From the NCBI GenBank assembly GCA_049583635.1, contig JBAUWF010000106.1, forward strand, positions 8,939 through 72,938: DNA of 64,000 nucleotides, read 5' to 3'. The notes under the pieces were generated by a model. That model was not told the origin of the DNA and did no database searches. It worked only from the letters and a program-made list of their open reading frames with translations. The DNA comes from Dokdonella_A sp049583635. Its GTDB lineage: Bacteria > Pseudomonadota > Gammaproteobacteria > Xanthomonadales > Rhodanobacteraceae. Of this stretch, positions 19,718 through 27,824 are shown piece after piece. Positions within the stretch are counted from its first letter, which is position 1; each line of letters opens with the position of its first letter. The translations under genes and the position numbers were made by a program.

Positions 19718-20830
19718 ATGGTGGATTCCCTGCTCATGGTCGGCGTGTCCGGCGGTGTTGATTCCGCGGTCGCCGCTTTGCTGCTGCAACAATCCGGACA
19801 ACCGGTCGCCGGTCTGTTCATGCAGAACTGGGACGATGTCGACGGCGCGGGGAATTGCCGAGCCGATACGGATCGCAAGGATGCAGTCGCGGTATGTGCG
19901 GCGCTGGGTATTGCGTTTCATGCACGCAACTTTGCCGCGCAATATCGGGATCGCGTTTTCGCGCATTTTCTCAGCGAATATCGCGCCGGTCGTACGCCCA
20001 ATCCGGACGTGATTTGCAACCGTGAGATCAAGTTCAAGACATTTCTCGATGAAGCGCGTGAACTCGGAGCCACCTCGATCGCGACCGGGCACTATGCGCG
20101 CATCGATCGCCGCCACGGCCTCTGGCGACTGCTGCGTGGTCGCGACGAAACCAAGGATCAAAGCTATTTCCTGCATGGCCTCGGCCAGACGCAACTGGCG
20201 GCCACGCGGTTTCCGCTCGGGGATCTGACCAAGACCGAGGTGCGTAGACGCGCGCGTGATGCCGGCCTGCCGACGCACGCCAAGAAGGATTCGACCGGCA
20301 TCTGCTTCATCGGCGAGCGTGATTTCCGTGAATTTCTCGGGCACTACATTGCCGCCGCGCCGGGCGATGTCCGCACACCGGACGGGAAGATCGTCGGTGC
20401 GCACCAAGGCGCGTTCTTTTACACACTCGGCCAACGCGAGGGACTTGGGATCGGCGGGCGCCGTGGGGCGAGCGGCGAGGCCTGGTATGTAGTCGGCAAA
20501 GATGTCGGCGCCAACATTGTCTATGCCGCGCAGGGCGAAGCCAACGCGTGGCTGCAATCACGCCGGCTCATCGCAACCCGGCTGACCTGGATCGCCGGTG
20601 TGCCGCCGGCGGCACAATTTCGCTGCGCCGCAAAAACCCGTTATCGCCAACCGGACCAAGCGTGCTTGGTTGAGATTGCCGATGGCGAGTGCCAGGTCGC
20701 ATTCGACCAGCCACAGCGCGCGGTTACTCCCGGCCAATCTGTGGTGTTCTACGCCGGCGAGGTCTGTCTCGGCGGCGGCGTTATCGATTGCTGCGACGCG
20801 CGGTTCGGCGGCTGGCCCGGCACATGTTGA
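19718..20830 (+). CDS. mnmA: tRNA-specific 2-thiouridylase MnmA
   Basis: MnmA makes the 2-thiouridine at wobble position 34 of Lys, Glu and Gln tRNAs, using ATP and sulfur from the Tus relay. The 370-residue protein has the PP-loop SGGVDSAVAA near residue 11. The two catalytic cysteines are C100 (VICNREIKF) and C196 (STGICFIGE). The C-terminal part carries the usual beta-barrel. It begins with ATG and is followed 6 bases later by hflD, the conserved mnmA-hflD pair of gammaproteobacteria. Confidence 0.96.
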   Translation: MVDSLLMVGVSGGVDSAVAALLLQQSGQPVAGLFMQNWDDVDGAGNCRADTDRKDAVAVCAALGIAFHARNFAAQYRDRVFAHFLSEYRAGRTPNPDVICNREIKFKTFLDEARELGATSIATGHYARIDRRHGLWRLLRGRDETKDQSYFLHGLGQTQLAATRFPLGDLTKTEVRRRARDAGLPTHAKKDSTGICFIGERDFREFLGHYIAAAPGDVRTPDGKIVGAHQGAFFYTLGQREGLGIGGRRGASGEAWYVVGKDVGANIVYAAQGEANAWLQSRRLIATRLTWIAGVPPAAQFRCAAKTRYRQPDQACLVEIADGECQVAFDQPQRAVTPGQSVVFYAGEVCLGGGVIDCCDARFGGWPGTC

Positions 20831-20836
20831 GCGACG

Positions 20837-21460
20837 ATGCGTGAGCCGCGCGTCATCGCATTGGCCGGCGTGTTTCAGGCCACCAGCCTGGCACGCCAAT
20901 TCGCGACCCAGGGACGCGCCGATCCGGAAACGGTCGAGGCCAGCCTCGCCAGCATTTTCCGCATCGACGCCGACAGCGCCGCCGACGTTTTCGGCGGTGT
21001 CGATGGCGTCCGCCATGGCTTGCACACGCTGATTGCCCAACTCGACAACGCCTCGCGCGACATGGCCCTGACCCGCCTTGCCCTCGGCGTTTTGCGCCTG
21101 CAGCGCCGCCTGGCCGGCAATCGCCGCATGAACCAGACACTGTCCAGCGGTATCGACACAATCCAGCGACAGGTCACGCATCTGGGCGTCGCACATGCCA
21201 CGGTGCAAGGCCGTCTGGCTGAACTCTACTGCGCCACGCTGTCGCAACTGCGCCCGCACATCATGGTGCATGGCAACCCTGCGTACCTCGGCCAACCGCA
21301 ATGCGTCGGAGCGATTCGCGCCCTCCTGCTGGCGGCGGTGCGCGCCGCGGTGCTGTGGCGCCAGGTAGGTGGACGGCCATGGCGCCTGCTGCTGCGTCGG
21401 CGCGAATACGCGATGCTTGCACGTGGGCTGCTGACCAGCAATACGCTTGATCGCGGCTGA
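20837..21460 (+). CDS. hflD: High frequency lysogenization protein HflD homolog
   Basis: The 207-residue all-helical protein of the HflD (YcfC) family is membrane-associated in E. coli, where it binds phage lambda CII. Its housekeeping role is unclear. Motifs include ALAGVFQATSLARQFATQG at the N-terminus and HGNPAYLGQP with the following AIRALLLAAVRAAVLWRQVGG. It starts 6 bases after mnmA and is surely cotranscribed with it. Length is normal. A 214-base gap then separates it from acnA. Confidence 0.93.
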   Translation: MREPRVIALAGVFQATSLARQFATQGRADPETVEASLASIFRIDADSAADVFGGVDGVRHGLHTLIAQLDNASRDMALTRLALGVLRLQRRLAGNRRMNQTLSSGIDTIQRQVTHLGVAHATVQGRLAELYCATLSQLRPHIMVHGNPAYLGQPQCVGAIRALLLAAVRAAVLWRQVGGRPWRLLLRRREYAMLARGLLTSNTLDRG

Positions 21461-21674
21461 GAATGCAAGCAGGGCGGCGCCAGTCCGACCGTGCCGCTTT
21501 GCGTTGAATGGACCAGAGCATCCCTGCGGGGAATCCTCCGCGAAAGCATGCTCACGGGCTTTCGGTGATAATGTTCAGCCAGATTCTGTCTTCAAATTGC
21601 AGTGACGGCATTCGGCGAGCCCGACAAGGCTTCGTGCCGACGTAGCGACCGGCCCACGAACCGAGGAGATCGGC

Positions 21675-24410
21675 ATGAACGATTCGTTTTCGACCCGCGA
21701 CACGCTCGAGGTCAACGGCAAACGCTATGCGATAAGCAGCCTGGCCAAATTCGGCCGGCAGTTCAATATCGCGCGGCTGCCGTATTCGATGAAGATATTG
21801 CTGGAAAACCTGCTGCGCCACGAGGACGGTGAAACAGTCGGTCGCCAGGAGATCGAGGCCGTCGCCAAGTGGGATCCGCACAAGGAACCGGACACCGAGA
21901 TCGCGTTCACACCGGCTCGCGTCGTGTTGCAGGATTTCACCGGCGTGCCGTGCGTGGTCGATCTTGCCGCGATGCGCGATGCGATGAAGCGCCTGGGCGG
22001 CGATCCCAAGCGCATCAATCCGCTGTCGCCCGCCGAACTCGTAATCGACCATTCGGTTCAGGTCGACGCGTTCGGCTCGGACAAGGCACTCGATCTCAAC
22101 GTCAAGATCGAGTTCGAGCGTAACCAAGAGCGTTACGGGTTTCTACGCTGGGGGCAAAAGGCGTTCGACGACTTCAAGGTGGTACCGCCGCGCACCGGCA
22201 TCGTGCACCAGGTCAACCTGGAATACCTCGCACGCGTAGTAATGACCGCGCAAGAGAACGGCGAATGGTGGGCGTATCCGGACACCGTGTTCGGCACCGA
22301 CTCGCATACGACAATGGTCAATGGCCTCGGCGTGCTCGGCTGGGGCGTCGGCGGCATCGAGGCCGAAGCGGCGATGCTCGGGCAAGCATCGTCGATGCTG
22401 ATCCCGCAGGTGGTCGGCTTTCGGCTGACCGGCCGCCTGCCCGAGGGAGCGACCGCGACCGACCTGGTGCTGACCGTCACCCAGATGCTGCGCAAACACG
22501 GCGTGGTCGGCAAGTTTGTCGAGTTCCACGGCGATGGCCTCGCAGGACTGCCACTGGCCGATCGCGCGACGATCGGCAACATGGCACCGGAATACGGCGC
22601 GACTTGCGGCATTTTCCCGATCGATCGCGAAGTGCTCGCATACTTGCGCCTGTCCGGACGAGATGACGCACAGATCGCGCTGGTCGAGGCGTACGCCAAG
22701 GCACAGGGCATGTGGCACGACGAAAACTCACCGGCCGCCGAATTCAGCGCGAATCTCGAACTCGACCTCGCCGATGTCCGGCCTTCGCTGGCCGGCCCCA
22801 AACGTCCGCAGGACCGGGTACTGCTCAAGGACATGCGTACCAGCGCCCGCGAAGCCCTCGATGCGTTGAACAGTGAGCGCAATTCGCGCCGTGCCGAGGA
22901 TCGTTTCGCCAACGAGGGCGGCGGCACCGCTGTCGGGCACGACCAAAGCGCAACCGAGGTCGGCCAGCATGTGTCATTGAACGGTGACAACTTCCGGCTC
23001 ACCGACGGCGCTGTGGTGATCGCGGCGATCACCTCGTGCACCAACACCTCGAATCCGGCCGTGATGCTCGGCGCCGGTCTGCTGGCCCGCAAGGCGGCCG
23101 CGAAGGGGCTGAAATCCAAACCGTGGGTCAAGACGTCGCTGGCGCCGGGCTCGAAGGTCGTGACCGACTATCTCGAAAAATCCGGTTTGCTTGCCGATCT
23201 CGACAAGCTCGGTTTCTATCTGGTCGGATACGGTTGCACGACCTGCATCGGCAATTCCGGTCCATTACCGCCCGAGATCAGCAAGGGTATAGGCGATGGT
23301 GATCTGGCGGTCGCCGCGGTGCTTTCCGGCAACCGCAATTTCGAGGGTCGCGTGCATCCCGAAGTCAAGATGAACTACCTTGCGTCGCCGCCACTGGTGG
23401 TCGCATTCGCGCTGGCCGGAACCATCGACATCGATATGACTCACGATCCACTCGGTACCGGCAGCGACGGCAAGCCGGTGTACCTGAAGGATATCTGGCC
23501 AAGCAACAAGGAAATCAGCGACCTGATCGCCGAGTCGATCAGCGCCGACATGTTCAAGAAGAACTATGCGGATGTGTTCGCTGGCGGCAGCCACTGGAAC
23601 CAGATCGAATCGCCCGAGGGCGAGCTCTACCGGTGGGATGGCGGGTCGACCTATATCAAGAACCCGCCATACTTCGACGGCATGACAATGAAACTCGACA
23701 CCATCGAAGACATCAAGGGAGCGCGCTGTCTCGGGCTGTTCGGCGACTCGATCACCACCGACCACATTTCACCTGCCGGCAATATCAAGAAGGATTCGCC
23801 AGCCGGAAAATACCTGATCGAGCGCGGCGTGCAGCCGGCCGACTTCAACTCGTACGGTTCGCGTCGCGGCAACGATGACGTGATGGTACGCGGCACCTTC
23901 GCCAATATCCGCATCCGCAACAAGATGCTCGACGATGTCGAGGGCGGCTACACGCGTCATGTGCCGAGCGGAGAGCAGATGGCGATATACGACGCGGCGA
24001 TGAAATACATGCGAACCGACACGCCCCTGCTGGTCATCGCTGGCAAGGAGTATGGCACCGGCTCGTCACGAGACTGGGCGGCGAAAGGTACATTGCTGCT
24101 CGGCGTCAAGGCGGTCGTCGCCGAAAGCTTCGAGCGCATTCACCGCTCCAATCTGGTCGGGATGGGCGTGCTGCCTTTGCGGTTCCGCAATGGCGACAGT
24201 GCCGATTCGCTGGGCCTTACGGGCGACGAAACGTTCGATATCGCCGGTCTCGACAACGGCAATGCTACAACGGCTGAAGTGACTGCTCGAAGCTCCGCCG
24301 GCGAGAAGAAATTCACGGTCGATGTGATGCTGCTGACGCCCAAGGAACGCGACTTCTACCGCCACGGTGGCATCCTTCAGTACACGCTGCGACAACTCGC
24401 CGCGGCTTGA
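21675..24410 (+). CDS. acnA: Aconitate hydratase A
   Basis: The 911-residue monomeric aconitase converts citrate to isocitrate in the TCA and glyoxylate cycles and can bind RNA as an apoprotein. The 4Fe-4S ligands are C455 (TSCTNTSNP), C521 and C524 (GCTTCIG). The swivel-domain motif KEYGTGSSRDWAAKG is near residue 790. GAGGAGATC is a strong ribosome site. In Xanthomonas an aconitase gene in the rpf region is named rpfA and affects exoenzymes and iron balance. Its place just before rpfB here fits that, though the gene may simply be housekeeping. Confidence 0.96.
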   Translation: MNDSFSTRDTLEVNGKRYAISSLAKFGRQFNIARLPYSMKILLENLLRHEDGETVGRQEIEAVAKWDPHKEPDTEIAFTPARVVLQDFTGVPCVVDLAAMRDAMKRLGGDPKRINPLSPAELVIDHSVQVDAFGSDKALDLNVKIEFERNQERYGFLRWGQKAFDDFKVVPPRTGIVHQVNLEYLARVVMTAQENGEWWAYPDTVFGTDSHTTMVNGLGVLGWGVGGIEAEAAMLGQASSMLIPQVVGFRLTGRLPEGATATDLVLTVTQMLRKHGVVGKFVEFHGDGLAGLPLADRATIGNMAPEYGATCGIFPIDREVLAYLRLSGRDDAQIALVEAYAKAQGMWHDENSPAAEFSANLELDLADVRPSLAGPKRPQDRVLLKDMRTSAREALDALNSERNSRRAEDRFANEGGGTAVGHDQSATEVGQHVSLNGDNFRLTDGAVVIAAITSCTNTSNPAVMLGAGLLARKAAAKGLKSKPWVKTSLAPGSKVVTDYLEKSGLLADLDKLGFYLVGYGCTTCIGNSGPLPPEISKGIGDGDLAVAAVLSGNRNFEGRVHPEVKMNYLASPPLVVAFALAGTIDIDMTHDPLGTGSDGKPVYLKDIWPSNKEISDLIAESISADMFKKNYADVFAGGSHWNQIESPEGELYRWDGGSTYIKNPPYFDGMTMKLDTIEDIKGARCLGLFGDSITTDHISPAGNIKKDSPAGKYLIERGVQPADFNSYGSRRGNDDVMVRGTFANIRIRNKMLDDVEGGYTRHVPSGEQMAIYDAAMKYMRTDTPLLVIAGKEYGTGSSRDWAAKGTLLLGVKAVVAESFERIHRSNLVGMGVLPLRFRNGDSADSLGLTGDETFDIAGLDNGNATTAEVTARSSAGEKKFTVDVMLLTPKERDFYRHGGILQYTLRQLAAA

Positions 24411-24892
24411 ACGTCGCGACGAGTTCGACTCGAACTGCGCCGGCGTCAACGACTCGGAGATCTCAGCCGAATCATGCGCAGGCGGGCTTCGACGAGATGC
24501 CTCCGGTGAGCGCTGAAATCTTCGCACCAAGACAGCGGCGTTGCGCACACTAGTCGATGAAATCAGGTGTATGCCGATAACGAGCCCGTCGCATTGAATG
24601 GATTCAGGAGTTCATGGACCATTTGCACATCGCCCAACAACACACGCAAAACCACCTGCTTGCCAGGCGTGCGCCACAGCGCGCCAACATTGTCCACCGG
24701 TAGCAGGCGCAGGCGTCCACAGTGGCGTCTCGATAATCGAGGTGCGATATTGCGCGTCGCGAATTGCAAGGTCGGAGCATCCTTGCGACTGCCGGCGATC
24801 GCGCTGCACTGCGGCGTGCCGCTGCCTGTCACGATATGCTGCAATCGACCGCAGCCGCTTGCCGTTCGTCGCAACGACGTGTCGGAGGATAC
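24411..24892. other. acnA-rpfB intergenic region with no confident gene
   Basis: This 482-base stretch has no recognisable gene. One leftward open frame (24563-24874, 103 codons) has a protein-like middle but no family I know and no clear ribosome site, and overlapping frames on both strands are equally open. The rpfB promoter and leader should lie near the right end, where GGAGGAT precedes the rpfB ATG. Confidence 0.4.
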
Positions 24893-26575
24893 ATGACAAG
24901 TTACAGCGATCGGCCCTGGCTGGCGAGCTATCCGAAAGGCGTTCCGGCAGAGATTGATCCCGATCGCTATCGATCGGTCGTCGCGCTGATCGAGGAAAGC
25001 TGCGACAAGTTCCGCCGCTGTCCGGCGTTCAGCAATATGGGCAAACGCCTGACCTATGACGAACTCGATGTTCTGAGTCGCCGGTTCGCGTCATACCTGC
25101 GTAACCGTTTGCAACTGGTGAGCGGCGATCGCGTCGCGATCATGTTGCCCAATGTGCTGCAGTACCCGGTCGCACTGCTCGGGGTGCTGCGCGCCGGACT
25201 GGTCGTGGTCAACGTAAACCCGTTGTACACCGCGCGCGAGCTCAAGCATCAACTGGAAGACTCGCAAGCCAGTGCGATTGTGGTGCTCGACAACTTTGCC
25301 CATACGGTGAGCGAGGTGGCCGCCACCACACCGTGCAGACATGTGATCTGTACCGCGATCGGCGATCTGCTCGGCTTCGCGAAATCGCTGCTGGTTAATT
25401 TCGTGGTGCGTCACATCAAGAAAATGGTGCCGCCGTATTCGCTACCTGGCGCGGTCCGCTTCAACGATGCTCTCAGAATCGGTGCGCGTTCACCGATCCC
25501 CGCGATCGACACCGGACCCAGTGACATCGCCTTCCTGCAATATACCGGCGGCACCACCGGTGTCGCCAAGGGCGCAATGCTGTCGCATCGCAACATGGTG
25601 GCCAATGTGCAGCAAGCCGGGGCATGGATCGCAGGCAGCATGCGAATGGGCGAGGAAATCATGATCACGGCGCTGCCGCTGTATCACATCTTTGCGCTGA
25701 CCGCGAACTGCCTGACCATGATGACGTTCGGTGGCCTCAATTGTCTGATCACCAATCCACGCGACATGAAGGGTTTCGTGGCAGAACTGCGCAAGCTGCG
25801 TTTTACGGCAATTACCGGTGTCAACACACTGTTCAACGGATTGCTCAACACCACCGGATTCGACCGGCTCGATTTTTCCCATCTCCGCCTGACCCTGGGC
25901 GGTGGCATGGCAGTGCAACGTGCAGTCGCGGAGCGCTGGCGGGCGGTCACCGGCTGCGCACTCGCCGAGGCCTACGGCTTGACCGAAACATCACCGGCGG
26001 TGTGCATCAATCCGCTCGACGGCTCCGGGCGCGAGGGTTCGATCGGTCTACCGGTTCCATCGACACAAGTATCGATCCGGGATGACGCAGGGCAACCCGT
26101 GGCACTCGGCGAAGCCGGCGAATTGTGCGTGCGCGGGCCGCAGGTCATGTTGGGTTACTGGAAGCGCCCAAGCGAAACTGCCGCGACGCTCAGTGCCGAC
26201 GGCTGGTTGCGCAGCGGCGATATTGCGCGCATGGACGAAGACGGCTTCGTCTATATCGTCGATCGCAAGAAGGACATGATTCTGGTGTCCGGCTTCAATG
26301 TCTATCCGAACGAAATAGAGGACGTTGTGGCGCAGCACCCCGGCGTACTCGAGGTCGCCGCCGTCGGCGTAGCGGACAAGCACTCCGGCGAGGCGGTCAA
26401 GCTGGTCGTGGTCAAGAGGGACCCCGGCCTCACCGCCGAAGCGCTGCGCGAGTACTGTCGCAGCCGTTTGACCGGCTATAAATTGCCTAAAATCATAGAG
26501 TTCCGTGACTCGTTGCCAAAAAGCAATATCGGCAAGATTCTGCGTCGGGAACTTCGCGACTCCGCTGCGAGTTGA
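24893..26575 (+). CDS. rpfB: Long-chain fatty acyl-CoA ligase RpfB (FadD type)
   Basis: The 560-residue AMP-forming ligase activates fatty acids with ATP and CoA. The AMP-binding signature YTGGTTGVAKGAMLSH is near residue 215, EAYGLTETSPAV near 360, the hinge DRKKDMILVSGFNVYPNEIE near 460 and the catalytic lysine region PKSNIGKILRRELR at the C-terminus. The ATG at 24893 is preceded by GGAGGAT. In Xanthomonas, RpfB turns over DSF-family signals and activates fatty acids. Lying 258 bases before rpfF, this is the rpfB position, although FadD and RpfB are the same family. Confidence 0.93.
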   Translation: MTSYSDRPWLASYPKGVPAEIDPDRYRSVVALIEESCDKFRRCPAFSNMGKRLTYDELDVLSRRFASYLRNRLQLVSGDRVAIMLPNVLQYPVALLGVLRAGLVVVNVNPLYTARELKHQLEDSQASAIVVLDNFAHTVSEVAATTPCRHVICTAIGDLLGFAKSLLVNFVVRHIKKMVPPYSLPGAVRFNDALRIGARSPIPAIDTGPSDIAFLQYTGGTTGVAKGAMLSHRNMVANVQQAGAWIAGSMRMGEEIMITALPLYHIFALTANCLTMMTFGGLNCLITNPRDMKGFVAELRKLRFTAITGVNTLFNGLLNTTGFDRLDFSHLRLTLGGGMAVQRAVAERWRAVTGCALAEAYGLTETSPAVCINPLDGSGREGSIGLPVPSTQVSIRDDAGQPVALGEAGELCVRGPQVMLGYWKRPSETAATLSADGWLRSGDIARMDEDGFVYIVDRKKDMILVSGFNVYPNEIEDVVAQHPGVLEVAAVGVADKHSGEAVKLVVVKRDPGLTAEALREYCRSRLTGYKLPKIIEFRDSLPKSNIGKILRRELRDSAAS

Positions 26576-26751
26576 CGCATCCGCGCTACCCAGCTCCTGC
26601 ATCCACGGCTCGATTCAAGGCGTTCGGCCGCGCCCGGCCGGGGCGTGCATACGTCACACTTTTGAGTTTTGGGGCGCAGCAGAACCTTTCGGGATTGTCA
26701 ACCCGGGGTTAAATCTGCGCTACACTCGATCGCGATCGTCCTGCGTACAGG

Positions 26752-26820
26752 GGCACGGGGAACGTGCCGCAAGTCCGCCACTCGTGTGATGCGATCGACA
26801 GTGGCGTCTATATTTTTCTG
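26752..26820 (+). promoter_or_regulatory. Structured rpfF leader: hairpin plus terminator-like hairpin
   Basis: Two perfect stems lie just before rpfF. The first, GGCACG (26752-26757) with CGTGCC (26763-26768), is closed by a five-base GGGAA loop. The second, CGCCACT (26776-26782) with AGTGGCG (26800-26806), is followed by TCTATATTTTT, which resembles an intrinsic terminator. The rpfF ribosome site (GAGGGG) comes immediately after. A promoter-like TACACT lies at 26721-26726. The layout suggests attenuation or an RNA switch controlling DSF synthase, but no known riboswitch class was matched. Confidence 0.4.
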
Positions 26821-26833
26821 AGGGGCAAATGAA

Positions 26834-27766
26834 ATGAACAACATCGAATCGCTGCACCGTGACCAGAGCTATCACTTGTTGCGCTCGCAGGACGATCCTG
26901 CAAACAACGCTTTCTGGTGTTTCATGCACGCGCGTCGATTTCCTCAAGAAAGTGGTTATCGAGCATGCTTTTCACCGCTCCTGATCAAGGAGATTCGCGA
27001 ATTTCAGAAAAAGGCAGCGGACAAACTCACTCTGCATGCCTCCAATGCAAGTTCGCGCCTCGCGCATGTCGTACTGGCGTCGGATGCGGACGTGTTCAAC
27101 CTCGGCGGGGATCTCAACCTGTTTTGCCGACTGATCCGCGAGCATAACCGCGAACATCTACTCGCCTATGCGCGGCAGTGCGTCGAGGGAGTGTACGGGT
27201 TCCATGCTCACCTGAATCGAAATGCCCACACGGTCGCGTTGGTACAGGGCGACGCGCTCGGCGGAGGATTCGAAGCCGCGTTGTCATGCCAGACCATCAT
27301 CGCCGAGGAGGGCGTCGGCATGGGCTTCCCGGAAGTGCTGTTCGACCTGTTTCCGGGCATGGGCGCTTATTCGTTCCTTTGCAAACGCGTTGCGCCCAAG
27401 CTCGCGGAAGAAATGATGCTCAACGGCACCGTCTATTCCACCCAAGAGCTGCATCGCATGGGCCTCGTGGATGTTCTGGTGCCGCGCGGCGAAGGCGTCC
27501 AGGCCACGCACGATTTCATTCGTCGCAACCAGCGTATCTCGCATGCCCGCGCCGCAATGAACCGGGTCCGCGAAATAGCCCAGCCAGTCAATCTCAACGA
27601 ACTCATGCAGGTAACCGAGATTTGGGTGGACACCGCCATGCAACTCGGCGAAAAGTCGCTACGTACAATGGAACGCCTGGTACGCGCCCAGGCAAAACGG
27701 CCCAGCACATCCCCCATGCCGAACCGCGCCGCCGAGCCACTTGCCGCCGTGCAACTTTCAAGCTGA
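26834..27766 (+). CDS. rpfF: DSF synthase RpfF (crotonase family)
   Basis: RpfF makes diffusible signal factor (cis-2-unsaturated fatty acids) from acyl-ACP by combined thioesterase and dehydratase activity. The 310-residue crotonase-fold protein carries the two essential glutamates of the family, E147 (GGGFEAALS) and E167 (GFPEVLFDLFPGMGA), 20 residues apart as in Xanthomonas RpfF. FNLGGDLNLF, the crotonase oxyanion region, is near residue 88. The start is the ATG at 26834 behind GAGGGG; an ATG five bases earlier is out of frame. It is convergent with rpfC, the usual arrangement. The RpfC-REC contact surface cannot be judged by eye. Confidence 0.95.
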   Translation: MNNIESLHRDQSYHLLRSQDDPANNAFWCFMHARRFPQESGYRACFSPLLIKEIREFQKKAADKLTLHASNASSRLAHVVLASDADVFNLGGDLNLFCRLIREHNREHLLAYARQCVEGVYGFHAHLNRNAHTVALVQGDALGGGFEAALSCQTIIAEEGVGMGFPEVLFDLFPGMGAYSFLCKRVAPKLAEEMMLNGTVYSTQELHRMGLVDVLVPRGEGVQATHDFIRRNQRISHARAAMNRVREIAQPVNLNELMQVTEIWVDTAMQLGEKSLRTMERLVRAQAKRPSTSPMPNRAAEPLAAVQLSS

Positions 27767-27802
27767 GGCTGCTCTGTCTTCCGAATACGGGTTCAAGGTG
27801 CA

Positions 27803-27824
27803 GCCGGATCAGGATCGATCCGGC
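27803..27824. terminator. Hairpin between convergent rpfF and rpfC
   Basis: GCCGGATC (27803-27810) pairs perfectly with GATCCGGC (27817-27824) across a 6-base loop. The hairpin overlaps the rpfC stop codon and lies 36 bases past the rpfF stop. There is no T-run on either strand, so termination is only likely, not shown. Confidence 0.4.

Noticed and set aside
19499..20557. A long N-terminal extension of clpS
   Set aside because: The frame is open for 350 codons upstream but runs antisense to mnmA. ClpS homologs start near the ATG at 19498.
26829..26837. Earlier ATG before rpfF (ATG AAA TGA)
   Set aside because: It is out of frame and only two codons long. It might act as a tiny upstream frame, but nothing supports that beyond its presence.
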